Assembly (NCBI GenBank): GCA_022564635.1
Contig: JADFLA010000004.1
Coordinates: 1-52,531, forward strand
Origin: Nanobdellota archaeon
GTDB lineage: Archaea; Nanobdellota; Nanobdellia; Woesearchaeales; GW2011-AR4
Direction: 5' to 3'
Length of the DNA stretch: 52,531 nucleotides
This document shows positions 30,549 through 39,098 of this stretch, one piece after another (position 1 is the stretch's first letter; every line of letters starts with the position of its first letter). The position numbers and the translations under genes were made by a program. Below the pieces are notes generated by a model that saw only the letters and a list, made by a program, of their open reading frames with translations, made no database searches and was not told the origin of the DNA.

Positions 30549-31579
30549 AAATAAGAATCAAGGAAAAAAAAATTTCTATAACAATAAGCTTATTTAGATT
30601 ATTCTCGGCATTTATATTATTTTTTATTATTGTTTCTGGAAAACAAGACATAGCTGTTTTTCTTTTTATTGTAACAGCATTTTGGTCTTTCTTTGAGCAT
30701 TTTATATACAAAAAACAGAAATCACAGTTGAGGTCTATAGTCGATTTATTGGCTGATAAACTGTTGGTAAACCTTACTGGAGTAGCTTTGGTAATAACAG
30801 ATTTACTTCCACTTTGGGCCATGTTAGTTTTTCTAGGCCGTGACCTACTAACAATAATAGGTGGCTCTTATTTATTTTATAAAGATATTAGGAGAGAATT
30901 TAAAGCTACTTTTATAGGAAAAATAACATTATTCTTCCAGATAATAGCATTGGTCCCTGCCATCCTAGGAGAGATAGACTGGGTTTTGATGTGGACAGCA
31001 ATAACATTAACAGTAATATCGGCAATAGAGTTATTCTTTAAATCAGAATTTAGATTAACAAGAAGAACAGATATAAGTGAATTTAGAATATCGAAGTTAT
31101 TGAAAATTTCGGATATTTTTACTTTGGCAAACATTATTTTTGGCTTAACCGCAATATTTTTTGCAATAAATAGGAACTATAATTATATGATAATTTCACT
31201 TTTCTTGGCTGTCTTAGCCGATTATACAGACGGAAAATTAGCAAAAAAACTTAAACAGCAAAATATTTTTGGAAAAGAACTGGATTCTTTAGCAGATACA
31301 GTATCTTTTGGTGTAGCTCCGGCAATTTTTGGTTTTTCTTTAATCCAAACACCTTTGGCAATAGTTTCCTTCACAATTTTTTTATTTTGCGGCGTCTTGA
31401 GATTAGCCCGGTATAATATCATGGACATGCAAGACAGCTATGCAGGAATGCCTATAACCCTAAATGGAATTATTATTCCAATAGTTTACCTTGCTAAAGT
31501 ACCTTTTGATTATTATCCATATATATACATTTTACTAGGTATTCTTATGGTGTCATCTTTAGGAATTAGAAAATTATAA
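30545..31579 (+). CDS. Double CDP-alcohol phosphatidyltransferase; C-terminal half PssA-like
   Basis: 344 residues, two fused membrane domains. The C-terminal half has the complete signature in LADYTDGKLAKKLKQQNIFG followed by KELDSLADTVSFGVAPAIF, which is typical of phosphatidylserine/archaetidylserine synthases. The N-terminal half retains SIVDLLADKLLV but lacks the first DxxDG part of the signature, so it is probably catalytically dead or structural. The enzyme joins serine to a CDP-activated lipid. It lies last in the decarboxylase-methyltransferase operon (4-base overlap), fitting synthesis, decarboxylation and methylation of one headgroup. Confidence 0.92.
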   Translation: MKIRIKEKKISITISLFRLFSAFILFFIIVSGKQDIAVFLFIVTAFWSFFEHFIYKKQKSQLRSIVDLLADKLLVNLTGVALVITDLLPLWAMLVFLGRDLLTIIGGSYLFYKDIRREFKATFIGKITLFFQIIALVPAILGEIDWVLMWTAITLTVISAIELFFKSEFRLTRRTDISEFRISKLLKISDIFTLANIIFGLTAIFFAINRNYNYMIISLFLAVLADYTDGKLAKKLKQQNIFGKELDSLADTVSFGVAPAIFGFSLIQTPLAIVSFTIFLFCGVLRLARYNIMDMQDSYAGMPITLNGIIIPIVYLAKVPFDYYPYIYILLGILMVSSLGIRKL

Positions 31580-31586
31580 CTTAAAA

Positions 31587-32090
31587 TCAAGAAACAATAT
31601 AACTAAAAATCGCAGAAATAAAACCTATAATCAAACCAACAAGCACTTGCATAGGGGTGTGACCTAAAGAATAATGAAATTTACTTATTTTTATATTTTC
31701 ATATTTAACAATTTTTTCAATTATTTTTCCTTCCTCACCAACACTTCTTCTTACACCCATTGCATCCCTTAGAACAATCAAAGAAAAAGTAAAAACTACA
31801 AAAAATAGCGGGCTTAGACCTTGATTTAACCATATTATAGTTGTAAGCGAACTTACTAAAGCAGAGTGTGTACTTGGCATTCCTCCTGTTATAATCAAAT
31901 CCTTAAAATGAAATTTTTGTTTGTGTTTTAACGTAATGATTAATATTTTTGCTAATTGAGCTATAACCCCTGCTAATAAGATAGATAGAAAAATATTATT
32001 TGCGAATAAATCAGCTATAATGGGCATATTAAAAAAGCTTAAATAATAGTTTATAAATATTTCTAAAGTCAAATGAAACAAAAGCACCAT
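31587..32090 (-). CDS. Divergent PAP2 family (DUF212) membrane protein
   Basis: 167 residues, four or more membrane segments. Signature blocks are GGMPSTHSALVSSLTTIIWL, LIVLRDAMGVRRSVGEEGKI and FHYSLGHTPMQVLVGLIIGF, which mark the DUF212/acid phosphatase-like family related to PAP2 lipid phosphatases. Role likely removal of phosphate from lipid pyrophosphates or phosphatidyl intermediates; not demonstrated. It overlaps the divergent VTT-domain gene at its 5' end by 18 bases; the true start may be the internal Met before PIIADLFANN. Convergent with the double CDP-alcohol transferase. Confidence 0.92.
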   Translation of the reverse strand: MVLLFHLTLEIFINYYLSFFNMPIIADLFANNIFLSILLAGVIAQLAKILIITLKHKQKFHFKDLIITGGMPSTHSALVSSLTTIIWLNQGLSPLFFVVFTFSLIVLRDAMGVRRSVGEEGKIIEKIVKYENIKISKFHYSLGHTPMQVLVGLIIGFISAIFSYIVS

Positions 32091-32783
32091 ACTACATTTT
32101 ATATATTAACTGTAATAATAATTGTAATTTTTTTCTTATCCTTGAAATTCGGATATATAGACAAATTAGACCTAAGTCCATCTAAAATAAAAGATGAACT
32201 ATTGGAATTTGGGATATTTGCGCCACTAATATTAATTGCAATTCAATTTTTGTTAGCGATTATATCTATTTTACCAAGTGCATTATTTGTTATAGCAGGA
32301 GGTTACTTATTTGGACCGTTCTTTGGCACCTTATACAGCCTAATAGGCATGTTAATAGGATCTTTAGTAGTCTTCTCAATTGCAAAGAGATTTGGAAGAA
32401 ATTTTGTTGAAAGATTTGTAGATAAAAGGGAGTTACACCATTTTGATTTATTCTTTAAAAAGAAAGGGAAATTGGTTTTTATTTTTGCAAGTTACCTATC
32501 AATTTTTCCTAGAGATACTATAAGTCTCTGTGCTGGATTAACAAAGATTAAAAAATTGGAATTCATTATGATTTCAATAATGGCATTTATTCCTCACCTA
32601 TTAATACTTACTTATTTTGGCTCTCAATTATCCAAAAATATTTTTGACTATAGGATAATATTAGCTGGAATAATTATAATTGTCTCGCTAATTTTATATT
32701 ATTTTAGACACAAAATTAAAGGTTTAATAGTAAAAGAAATAAAAATATTTGAAGAAGAGTATAAAAAGAAAAAGTTTTTTTAA
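32073..32783 (+). CDS. VTT/TVP38-TMEM64 (DedA-like) membrane protein
   Basis: 236 residues with the VTT pattern: ILPSALFVIAGGYLFGPFFG, TLYSLIGMLIGSLVVFSIAK RFGR-like core, and YLSIFPRDTISLCAGLTKIK. About six membrane segments. The family is thought to scramble or move polyprenyl or phospholipids across membranes. Its 5' end overlaps the divergent DUF212 gene. Its place in a lipid gene island fits that role. Confidence 0.92.
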   Translation: MKQKHHTTFYILTVIIIVIFFLSLKFGYIDKLDLSPSKIKDELLEFGIFAPLILIAIQFLLAIISILPSALFVIAGGYLFGPFFGTLYSLIGMLIGSLVVFSIAKRFGRNFVERFVDKRELHHFDLFFKKKGKLVFIFASYLSIFPRDTISLCAGLTKIKKLEFIMISIMAFIPHLLILTYFGSQLSKNIFDYRIILAGIIIIVSLILYYFRHKIKGLIVKEIKIFEEEYKKKKFF

Positions 32784-32804
32784 AAAAGAGGAGTTAATTA
32801 TAGC

Positions 32805-32882
32805 ATGGTAAGACTAATTGTTTATAATATAGAATATTGTGAGGGTATGACAGGTTTATGGTGGGAATATTTTAAAATTTGA
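32805..32882 (+). pseudogene. Remnant of an endonuclease/exonuclease/phosphatase-like gene start
   Basis: A 25-codon frame, MVRLIVYNIEYCEGMTGLWW plus five residues, ends in TGA. It begins 22 bases after the VTT gene, with GGAG about ten bases before the ATG. The words VYNIEYCEG match the opening of endonuclease/exonuclease/phosphatase (EEP) proteins, including the conserved Asn of the metal site. After TGA I find no continuing EEP sequence before the next gene. I read it as a truncated remnant rather than a working peptide; the match rests on the short N-terminal motif. Confidence 0.5.
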
Positions 32883-32929
32883 TTTGCGTAAATAAAACCA
32901 ATATAGAAATGATCTTGAGTGATGCATAG

Positions 32930-33490
32930 CTAGATATTTGATAATATTTCCTTTCTATGCCAGAGTAAGAAATTTAATGCGTAACCAAGGGATATAATTG
33001 TCATAATCAAAGTTAAATAAAAAACTAAAGTATTATTGAAAAGAAATATTATTTTATCTGAATATGTAAGGTATAAAAAAATCTGTATATAGAGTACTAC
33101 AATTGTTTGCATAAAAAGTTTACTTTTTCCCATCCAATTTGCACCAACAACTTTCTTTGGAGTAGAGCAAAACTGTCTAATTCCAGTAACTAGCAATTCT
33201 CTAAATAAAATTAACAGTGCCATCCATAATGGAATCAGATCTAAATCTACAAAAATAAAAAACATTGTAAGAATTAGCATTTTGTCAATAAGGGGGTCAA
33301 AGAATGTACCAAATGCAGATTTTTGGTTGTGATGCCTTGCAATAAACCCATCAGCCCAATCAGTCAAAGAAGCAATAATAAAAAATATTGTGCTTAACAA
33401 TATATAATTTGGATTATCTGAGTAGAGAAGAAATGCTATAGTTGGAATTAAGAAAAATCTAATGAGTGTTAACAGATTTGGTATTTTCAT
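32930..33490 (-). CDS. CDP-alcohol phosphatidyltransferase, PgsA-like
   Basis: The track ORF starts at a TTG (33568). The ATG at 33490 gives MKIPNLLTLIRFFLIPT, the standard PgsA opening, and 186 residues. The signature is complete: TDWADGFIARHHNQKSAFGT then FFDPLIDKMLIL. PgsA makes phosphatidylglycerol phosphate from a CDP-lipid and glycerol phosphate; headgroup preference is not certain in archaea. It is divergent from the iron-type dehydrogenase gene, with 77 bases between start codons. Confidence 0.93.
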   Translation of the reverse strand: MKIPNLLTLIRFFLIPTIAFLLYSDNPNYILLSTIFFIIASLTDWADGFIARHHNQKSAFGTFFDPLIDKMLILTMFFIFVDLDLIPLWMALLILFRELLVTGIRQFCSTPKKVVGANWMGKSKLFMQTIVVLYIQIFLYLTYSDKIIFLFNNTLVFYLTLIMTIISLGYALNFLLWHRKEILSNI

Positions 33491-33567
33491 ATAAGATGAA
33501 GAATTAAAGTCTTTGCTTTTTATATCTTTCGTAAAATTTATTAACACATTATAAATATCTCCCGTCA

Positions 33568-34782
33568 ATGAATTTTCATAAGGAAAATAAGGAATTGCAA
33601 AGTTTATTGGATAATAGCTCGTCAGAGAGTACTTATCTGAATAATTTAAATATTCATGTAGGGAATAATGAACATGAAAATATAGTCAAGGCTATGAGAA
33701 AATTTGGAGAAAGAGTTCTTTTTTGCACTGGAAATAGGGCAATGAGGCATTATGGATTCTTAGACATCTATTTAAAATTGTTTAGCAAATTTAATTTTAG
33801 AGTAGTGTATTATGATAATATTTCAGTAAACCCAACCTTAAAACAGATGGAAGAAGGTCTTACTGTAGCAAAAGAGTTTAATCCTGATTTTATTTTTGCA
33901 TTAGGCGGCGGCTCAGTTATTGATACAGCAAAAGTAATAAGTGTTGGATTATTTGGAGATATTTGGGACTTTGTTGAAAAAAAGCAGGAGATTAAAAAAG
34001 CAATTCCAATCGTAGCAAGCGCAACTACGTCAGGAACTGGTAGTCATGTAACCCCTTATGCAGTTATTACTAATACAGATACATTACAAAAAAAAACATT
34101 AAAGCACGATCTACTGTTGCCTAAGATGTCGATTAATGACTTAGATATAATAAAATATATGCCAAAGTACATTATAGCAACAACTGGTTTTGATGTTTTA
34201 TGTCATGCGACTGAAGTATTTACCCGAAATGAATGTACAAACATAGCAGAAAATTTTTGTATCAAATCATGTAAGTCGATAAGAGAGAATCTCGTTAGCT
34301 CTTATAATCAGGATTCTGTTAAGAACAAATTGGGTATGATTTATGCTGACATATATGCAGGAATTGCTTTAGCATTAATTGGTACACATGTTCCTCATGC
34401 TATATCACATCCAATATCAGCAAGATTCCAAAATATTAATCATGGGCATTCATTGGCTTATATTACAGCTGAAACTGCAAAAAAACTTATAGAGAAAAAG
34501 AATTCCAATTTAAATAACAAATTTAGGTTTTTATCAGATATATTGGGTGGTAGTTCTGATTTTGTTAGAGCAGTTAATAATTATAAACAATTATTAGGGT
34601 TAAATAGCATCCACACTTTTAATGATATGGATTGTCAATTAATATACGAAGACACTCTAGGTTACAGGAGGGATAGTGTTGATAGAAGTCCTGTTGTATT
34701 ATTGGATGAAGATATAAAAGATATTATTTTTCATTCCCTAAAAAATGATAATGCTAAAATTAATAAAGGTCATCATTTATAA
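33568..34782 (+). CDS. Iron-containing-type alcohol dehydrogenase
   Basis: 404 residues. NAD site: FALGGGSVIDTAKVISVGLF; then PIVASATTSGTGSHVTPYAV and the metal site TTGFDVLCHATEVFTRNE (Asp and His four apart), TFVPHAISHP-like GTHVPHAISHPISARF and NHGHSLAYI. These match group III iron-dependent dehydrogenases, which oxidise or reduce short alcohols and aldehydes, including phosphonoacetaldehyde. Position between two CDP-alcohol transferase genes suggests that the product may supply a headgroup alcohol, but the substrate is unknown. It is not a close match to glycerol-1-phosphate dehydrogenase. The 3' end overlaps the convergent double transferase gene by 6 bases. Confidence 0.87.
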   Translation: MNFHKENKELQSLLDNSSSESTYLNNLNIHVGNNEHENIVKAMRKFGERVLFCTGNRAMRHYGFLDIYLKLFSKFNFRVVYYDNISVNPTLKQMEEGLTVAKEFNPDFIFALGGGSVIDTAKVISVGLFGDIWDFVEKKQEIKKAIPIVASATTSGTGSHVTPYAVITNTDTLQKKTLKHDLLLPKMSINDLDIIKYMPKYIIATTGFDVLCHATEVFTRNECTNIAENFCIKSCKSIRENLVSSYNQDSVKNKLGMIYADIYAGIALALIGTHVPHAISHPISARFQNINHGHSLAYITAETAKKLIEKKNSNLNNKFRFLSDILGGSSDFVRAVNNYKQLLGLNSIHTFNDMDCQLIYEDTLGYRRDSVDRSPVVLLDEDIKDIIFHSLKNDNAKINKGHHL

Positions 34783-35811
34783 TTTCACAGATTTAAACGA
34801 CCCACTTGATAAAATTATATACCTAAACATAGACAAATATAATAAAATAAATGTTATAATTAATATTTGTTCTTTGTAAATAAAATTTATTAATATTGCA
34901 ATGATTGCAAAATAAATAATACCTACAGAAATTTTTGCAATAGGTGTTACAAGCATTTTTCTATATTTTTTTAGAAGAACAATTTTTGACAGTGGAATAA
35001 ATATAGCTGGCAAAATTAATAACAGTATCCAGATTAAATCTATATGACCCTTGATAGTTAAAAGAAGAAAGCTTGTTAATATTAATAATCCGTCTGTAAA
35101 AGAATCAAATATCCTTCCGAATTCAGTCGTTTGATTCATAATTCTAGCTGAAATTCCATCAAGCTTATCACTTATTACGATTATGGCAAAAATGAGTAAG
35201 GAATAATTTAATTTTGAATTAATTATTGTAACTGCAAATAAAGGTAATAGCCCAAAACGCATAAAAGTAATAATATTTGGTATATTTAGAATTTTTATAT
35301 CTAATATATTCCTTATTTTAATTATATACCCAAGTCCAGAAACAACTGTAAAAATAACCGCTACTAACATGAAATACCAATTGAATGGAAAATTTACGAT
35401 AACAGCTAATATTGCTATTGTTTGGGTAATTGTTTTGATTTTTCCTAATCTTCCAGCTGGAATAATCTGTCTGTGTACAACAATGAGTCTTAGAAACGTA
35501 ATAACCCACTCCCTTGCTATTATTACAATTGCCATCCATGCTGGCACACCTTTACCAATTAAGAAAATAAGAGCTGCAGAAATAAGAAGTTTATCTGCAA
35601 TAGGGTCTATTATCTTCCCTATCCCAGTTATCTGCTGTTTTTTTCTTGCAATATATCCGTCAAGAGCATCAGATAAAGACAATACAATAAAAATAAAAGC
35701 TGCAATATAATCTCTATAAGGTATATCCATTAAAAGAAAAATTATAAATACTGGAATTAGAAGAATCCTAATGTAAGTTATCTGGTTTGGAATTGATAAA
35801 AGATCTTTCAT
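34777..35811 (-). CDS. Double-domain CDP-alcohol phosphatidyltransferase, both domains intact
   Basis: 344 residues, two PgsA-like domains in tandem. The first has SIPNQITYIRILLIPVF, SDALDGYIARKKQQITGIGK and IIDPIADKLLI. The second has NIPNIITFMRFGLLPLF, SDKLDGISARIMNQTTEFGR and IFDSFTDGLLIL. Both carry the complete DxxDGxxARxxxxxxxxGxxxDxxxD signature, so each could be catalytic, unlike the half-degenerate fusion at 30545. Such fusions are uncommon; the two domains may make different headgroups or act as an obligate dimer. Divergent from the PlsC-like gene. Confidence 0.92.
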   Translation of the reverse strand: MKDLLSIPNQITYIRILLIPVFIIFLLMDIPYRDYIAAFIFIVLSLSDALDGYIARKKQQITGIGKIIDPIADKLLISAALIFLIGKGVPAWMAIVIIAREWVITFLRLIVVHRQIIPAGRLGKIKTITQTIAILAVIVNFPFNWYFMLVAVIFTVVSGLGYIIKIRNILDIKILNIPNIITFMRFGLLPLFAVTIINSKLNYSLLIFAIIVISDKLDGISARIMNQTTEFGRIFDSFTDGLLILTSFLLLTIKGHIDLIWILLLILPAIFIPLSKIVLLKKYRKMLVTPIAKISVGIIYFAIIAILINFIYKEQILIITFILLYLSMFRYIILSSGSFKSVKL

Positions 35812-35896
35812 TTTGCTATATAATATTAAAAATCATAAAATTTATAACCCTTATATATTTTTCCTTTTACTTTAAGAACTTTAATTTATACGCAAA
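35812..35896. promoter_or_regulatory. Divergent promoter region
   Basis: Between the divergent starts 35811 and 35897, ATAAAATTTATAA (about 35834-35846) gives a TATA-like element for the minus gene at about 25-35 bases, and CTTATATATTTTT (about 35849-35861) one for the plus gene at about 40-48 bases. Confidence 0.45.
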
Positions 35897-36523
35897 ATGG
35901 TTTATCCTATTTTCAAAAGAGCAGTTTTGTTGCCTTTAAGATTATTCTTAAAAAAGATTAGAGGTATACAAAACATACCAAAAAATGGACCTTTTATTAT
36001 AACTTCTAACTACGAAAGCTATGTAGATCCATGGTTAATAGCATCAGTGATAATACCTCTAAAAAATAAAAAAATACATTATCTTGCAAAGAAAGGTCGT
36101 TTTTGGGATTTTTTTGGTGACACTATATCGGGAAAATGGATGGGGTGTGTTTGTGCAGATCAAGCAAAGGAAAAGGTCTTTGAAGAACTTTTGTCTTTAT
36201 TAAAAAGAAATGATATTGTGGGAATTATGATAGAGGGCCAAAGAACCTCAGGTGGAAAACTAAACAGAGGGAAAATAGGTGTTGTGAAATTGGCTCTTAA
36301 AGCCCATGTACCTATCCTTCCAATAGGACTTATTGGAACATACAACATAGCTCCAGGAAAAAAATTAATACCAAAACCAAGAAGAGCAAAATTGCATATA
36401 GGTAAACCAATATACCTGGATAAATACTACAAAAATAATATAAATGGGAAGCTATTAAGAAAATTAACCGATGATGTAATGCATGTTATATCAGAACTTA
36501 CAGGAAAGCCTTACAACTATTGA
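35897..36523 (+). CDS. PlsC-like acyltransferase homologue lacking the catalytic histidine
   Basis: 208 residues with the 1-acylglycerol-phosphate acyltransferase fold: GIQNIPKNGPFIITSNYESY, then VDPW; KKIHYLAKKGRFWDFFG; MIEGQRTSGGKLNRGKIGVV; and KLALKAHVPILPIGLIGTYN. The family motif is NHxxxxD; here it reads NYESYVD, and I confirmed TAC (Tyr) on the nucleotides. The EGxR motif is kept. Without the His it may not catalyse acyl transfer in the usual way, or it may use another base or serve another function. Bacterial-type acyltransferases are odd in an archaeon with ether lipids; related proteins are known in DPANN genomes. Confidence 0.85.
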   Translation: MVYPIFKRAVLLPLRLFLKKIRGIQNIPKNGPFIITSNYESYVDPWLIASVIIPLKNKKIHYLAKKGRFWDFFGDTISGKWMGCVCADQAKEKVFEELLSLLKRNDIVGIMIEGQRTSGGKLNRGKIGVVKLALKAHVPILPIGLIGTYNIAPGKKLIPKPRRAKLHIGKPIYLDKYYKNNINGKLLRKLTDDVMHVISELTGKPYNY

Positions 36524-36545
36524 ATATCATAAAAATTAATTTAAA

Positions 36546-37223
36546 ATGAAATACGACTTACACAATCATACGTATTATTCTTCATGTAGCAATTTAAAAC
36601 CCGAAATACTCCTCAAGCTTATAAAAAAGAAAGGCATGAAAGGCATAGCTGTTACGGACCATAATACCATAAAAGGTGCACTTAAAGTAAAAAAACTAAA
36701 CAAAGATAAAGATTTTGAGGTTATTATAGGAGAAGAAGTGGACACAAATTATGGGGATGTTCTTACTTACTATTTGAAAAAAGAAATAAAAACTCATGAT
36801 TTTTTTTCTGTTGTTGATGAAGTAAAAAAACAAAATGGCTTAATCGTAATTCCCCATCCTTTTAGATTATCCATAAATCCAAAGCATAAATTCAAATATC
36901 CAATAAAGAAGTTAAAAAACAAAATTGATGCTATCGAGTGTTTTAATTCTAGAATGCTTCCAGGTAATAATGAAAAAGCGCAGGAACTGGCAAAAAAGCT
37001 TAAAATTCCTGGAATTGGAGGTTCAGATGCACATTTTAGATTTGACATAGGCAGAGCATATACAATTTTTGACGATAATCTAAACTTAAGAAAAGCCATA
37101 AAACAGAACAAAACAAGCTATGAAGGCACAATCATCTACGGCTCTCTTAGCGGATTGTCAAGTTTTCTGAGAAAAAGAATTTACAATAAGATCCCTGGAC
37201 TAAACACCGTTCCTATGAAATAA
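36546..37223 (+). CDS. PHP-domain metal-dependent phosphoesterase
   Basis: 225 residues. Metal-site motifs of PHP phosphoesterases: YDLHNHTYYSSCSNL at the start, KGIAVTDHNTIKGALKV, VIIGEEVDTNYGDVLTYYLK, IVIPHPFR and GGSDAHFRFDIGRAYTIF. The protein should cleave a phosphate ester or nucleotide in the cytoplasm using two or three metal ions. It follows the PlsC-like gene on the same strand by 22 bases and its end overlaps the convergent NAD kinase gene by 11 bases. Substrate unknown. Confidence 0.93.
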   Translation: MKYDLHNHTYYSSCSNLKPEILLKLIKKKGMKGIAVTDHNTIKGALKVKKLNKDKDFEVIIGEEVDTNYGDVLTYYLKKEIKTHDFFSVVDEVKKQNGLIVIPHPFRLSINPKHKFKYPIKKLKNKIDAIECFNSRMLPGNNEKAQELAKKLKIPGIGGSDAHFRFDIGRAYTIFDDNLNLRKAIKQNKTSYEGTIIYGSLSGLSSFLRKRIYNKIPGLNTVPMK

Positions 37224-38001
37224 AATATATGGGGTTTTTTGATATTTTAACTGTAACTTTCTGCCCTGCTTTGAATTTATGCTCTTTGCTCAAAGAATCA
37301 GCTATCAAAATACCATTTCCAACCTCAAAAATAATCTCTATTTTCTCATTTTTGTTTAAAACATTATTGACTAGAGTACATTTTGCGGAAATTTTTCCGC
37401 AGTAAGGCTCTCTAACAAGATATTCAAATTTATAAGAATTTAAAGACAAAATTTTTCCACCAGCACTTTTTATCCATGCATTGCTGCCTGCAGGAGTTGC
37501 AATTAAAACACCGCTGCTCTTCTGCCTTTCCTTCTTGCCCCTTACATTAAGAAAATACCTTGCTGTATGGTACTCCTTTTCCGATGCTATATAGAATTCG
37601 TTCAATGCCAGCTCTTTAACCCTTTTATTATTTATATAAGCCTCTAACCTTTGAAATTTTTTTATTTTATAATTTCCTCTTAAAAGTTCTTTAAATTTTT
37701 GTTCAAAGTTTTTTTTGTCAGCTACCATAAAAAAGCCTTCCTTGTATTTTGGATCAGAATTAACACCTAGAACTGGAGTTTTGTCAAAAATAAAATGAGA
37801 AGTACGCAAGAAAGTACCATCCCCACCAACAGCAATTATCAAATCCTTATTTTGAAATAATTTTTTGTTTAACTTTCTCCTATGAGATATTTTATAATTA
37901 ATATTGTATTTTTTCAATATATTTTTGACTATTCCTAATGTTGATTTTTCTACTTTACTTGTTGGTTTGGCATAGACTATTAAGATATTATTTAATTTCA
38001 T
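37213..38001 (-). CDS. nadK: NAD kinase
   Basis: 262 residues, typical of archaeal/bacterial NAD kinase, which phosphorylates NAD to NADP in the cytoplasm. The GGDG motif is in LIIAVGGDGTFLRTSHFI; GVNSDPKYKEGFF follows; and the substrate loop is SSGVLIATPAGSNAWIKSAG. Ends with KISKNPIYFIS. The NADP product would be used by the nearby G6PDH pathway and other reductases. Overlaps the convergent PHP gene by 11 bases. Confidence 0.95.
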   Translation of the reverse strand: MKLNNILIVYAKPTSKVEKSTLGIVKNILKKYNINYKISHRRKLNKKLFQNKDLIIAVGGDGTFLRTSHFIFDKTPVLGVNSDPKYKEGFFMVADKKNFEQKFKELLRGNYKIKKFQRLEAYINNKRVKELALNEFYIASEKEYHTARYFLNVRGKKERQKSSGVLIATPAGSNAWIKSAGGKILSLNSYKFEYLVREPYCGKISAKCTLVNNVLNKNEKIEIIFEVGNGILIADSLSKEHKFKAGQKVTVKISKNPIYFIS

Positions 38002-38049
38002 AGTTAATTTAAAATTTAATATTGTTTATATGTTTTATTGTTTTCAGAA

Positions 38050-38946
38050 TTATTTCTTATTTAAATTCAAATTCTCCATCCCCTTAATAATCATAACTAA
38101 ACCTTCATTAACAGGACACTTAATTCCATATTTCTTTCCTAACTCAACAACGGCCCCATTTAAATAATCAATTTCTGTTTTTTTGCCTTTAATTATGTCC
38201 TGGTACATTGAAGATAAGTTTTTAGAACCTTTATATCCAAATATCATTTTTTTAATAAAATCATCTTCAATCTGAATACCCTCCTTTTCTGCTACTTTAA
38301 TGCATTCATCTACAATTAGTTTTTTTAAAGGATTGAGCCTTTCATCAGCAATTCCTTTATTCTCAATTCTTAATATTGCGGTAATAGGATTAATCATGCA
38401 ATTCAATATTAATTTTTTCCACATATCAATCTTAATGTTTTCAGAAACATAAGCTTGTAATCCACATTTATCAAAATTCTCAGCTAAATTCTTGCTTATT
38501 TTATTATTCTCAATCGCAGTATAGCTTAAATTGTTATATTGAACTATTCCTGGCTCCAAGAAAGTAGTGCCGCAAGCAGTAACTCCACGCAAAACAAGGC
38601 ATTTGTCCCTAATAATTTCTTTTACAATATTTTCATTATAAAGACCATTCTGTAAACATAATATTATAGTATTTTTTTTAATTAAGTTTTTAATATTATT
38701 TATTGATTTTTCATTATCATAAACTTTTGTTGTAAGCAATATTAGTGTATCATCTTCAATTTTTTTAATTTCTGTTATCGCCTTTAATTTATATGTCTTA
38801 TTTTCCTCACCAGTAATCTTTAACCCATCCTTATTTATCTTATCAACATGCTCTTGCCTACCAACTAATGTAACATCATTTAGCTTTGATAATTTTGCTC
38901 CATAAAGACTTCCAATTGCCCCTGCTCCCAATACAACAATTTTCAT
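38050..38946 (-). CDS. panE: 2-dehydropantoate 2-reductase
   Basis: 298 residues. NADP site KIVVLGAGAIGSLYGAKLSK; then LILLTTKVYDNEKSI, ILCLQNGLYNENIVKEII, VLRGVTACGTTFLEPGIVQY, MWKKLILNCMINPITAILRI and MYQDIIKGKKTEIDYLNGAV. These are the standard blocks of PanE/ApbA, which reduces ketopantoate to pantoate on the way to coenzyme A. Some ApbA-family members act on other ketoacids, so the assignment is likely but not certain. It lies 48 bases upstream of NAD kinase in transcription order. Confidence 0.92.
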   Translation of the reverse strand: MKIVVLGAGAIGSLYGAKLSKLNDVTLVGRQEHVDKINKDGLKITGEENKTYKLKAITEIKKIEDDTLILLTTKVYDNEKSINNIKNLIKKNTIILCLQNGLYNENIVKEIIRDKCLVLRGVTACGTTFLEPGIVQYNNLSYTAIENNKISKNLAENFDKCGLQAYVSENIKIDMWKKLILNCMINPITAILRIENKGIADERLNPLKKLIVDECIKVAEKEGIQIEDDFIKKMIFGYKGSKNLSSMYQDIIKGKKTEIDYLNGAVVELGKKYGIKCPVNEGLVMIIKGMENLNLNKK

Positions 38947-39098
38947 TTTTATTAATTATAATTATTTTTTATATTGTCATGGAAATTTTTTCTAGGACAC
39001 CAAAAATTGCAATACAATTTTTGCGTGTATTTTCATTAATTTATAATTTTTTTTATTTTTGTTTATTAATTATTGAAATATTATTTATTGTAAGAAAA

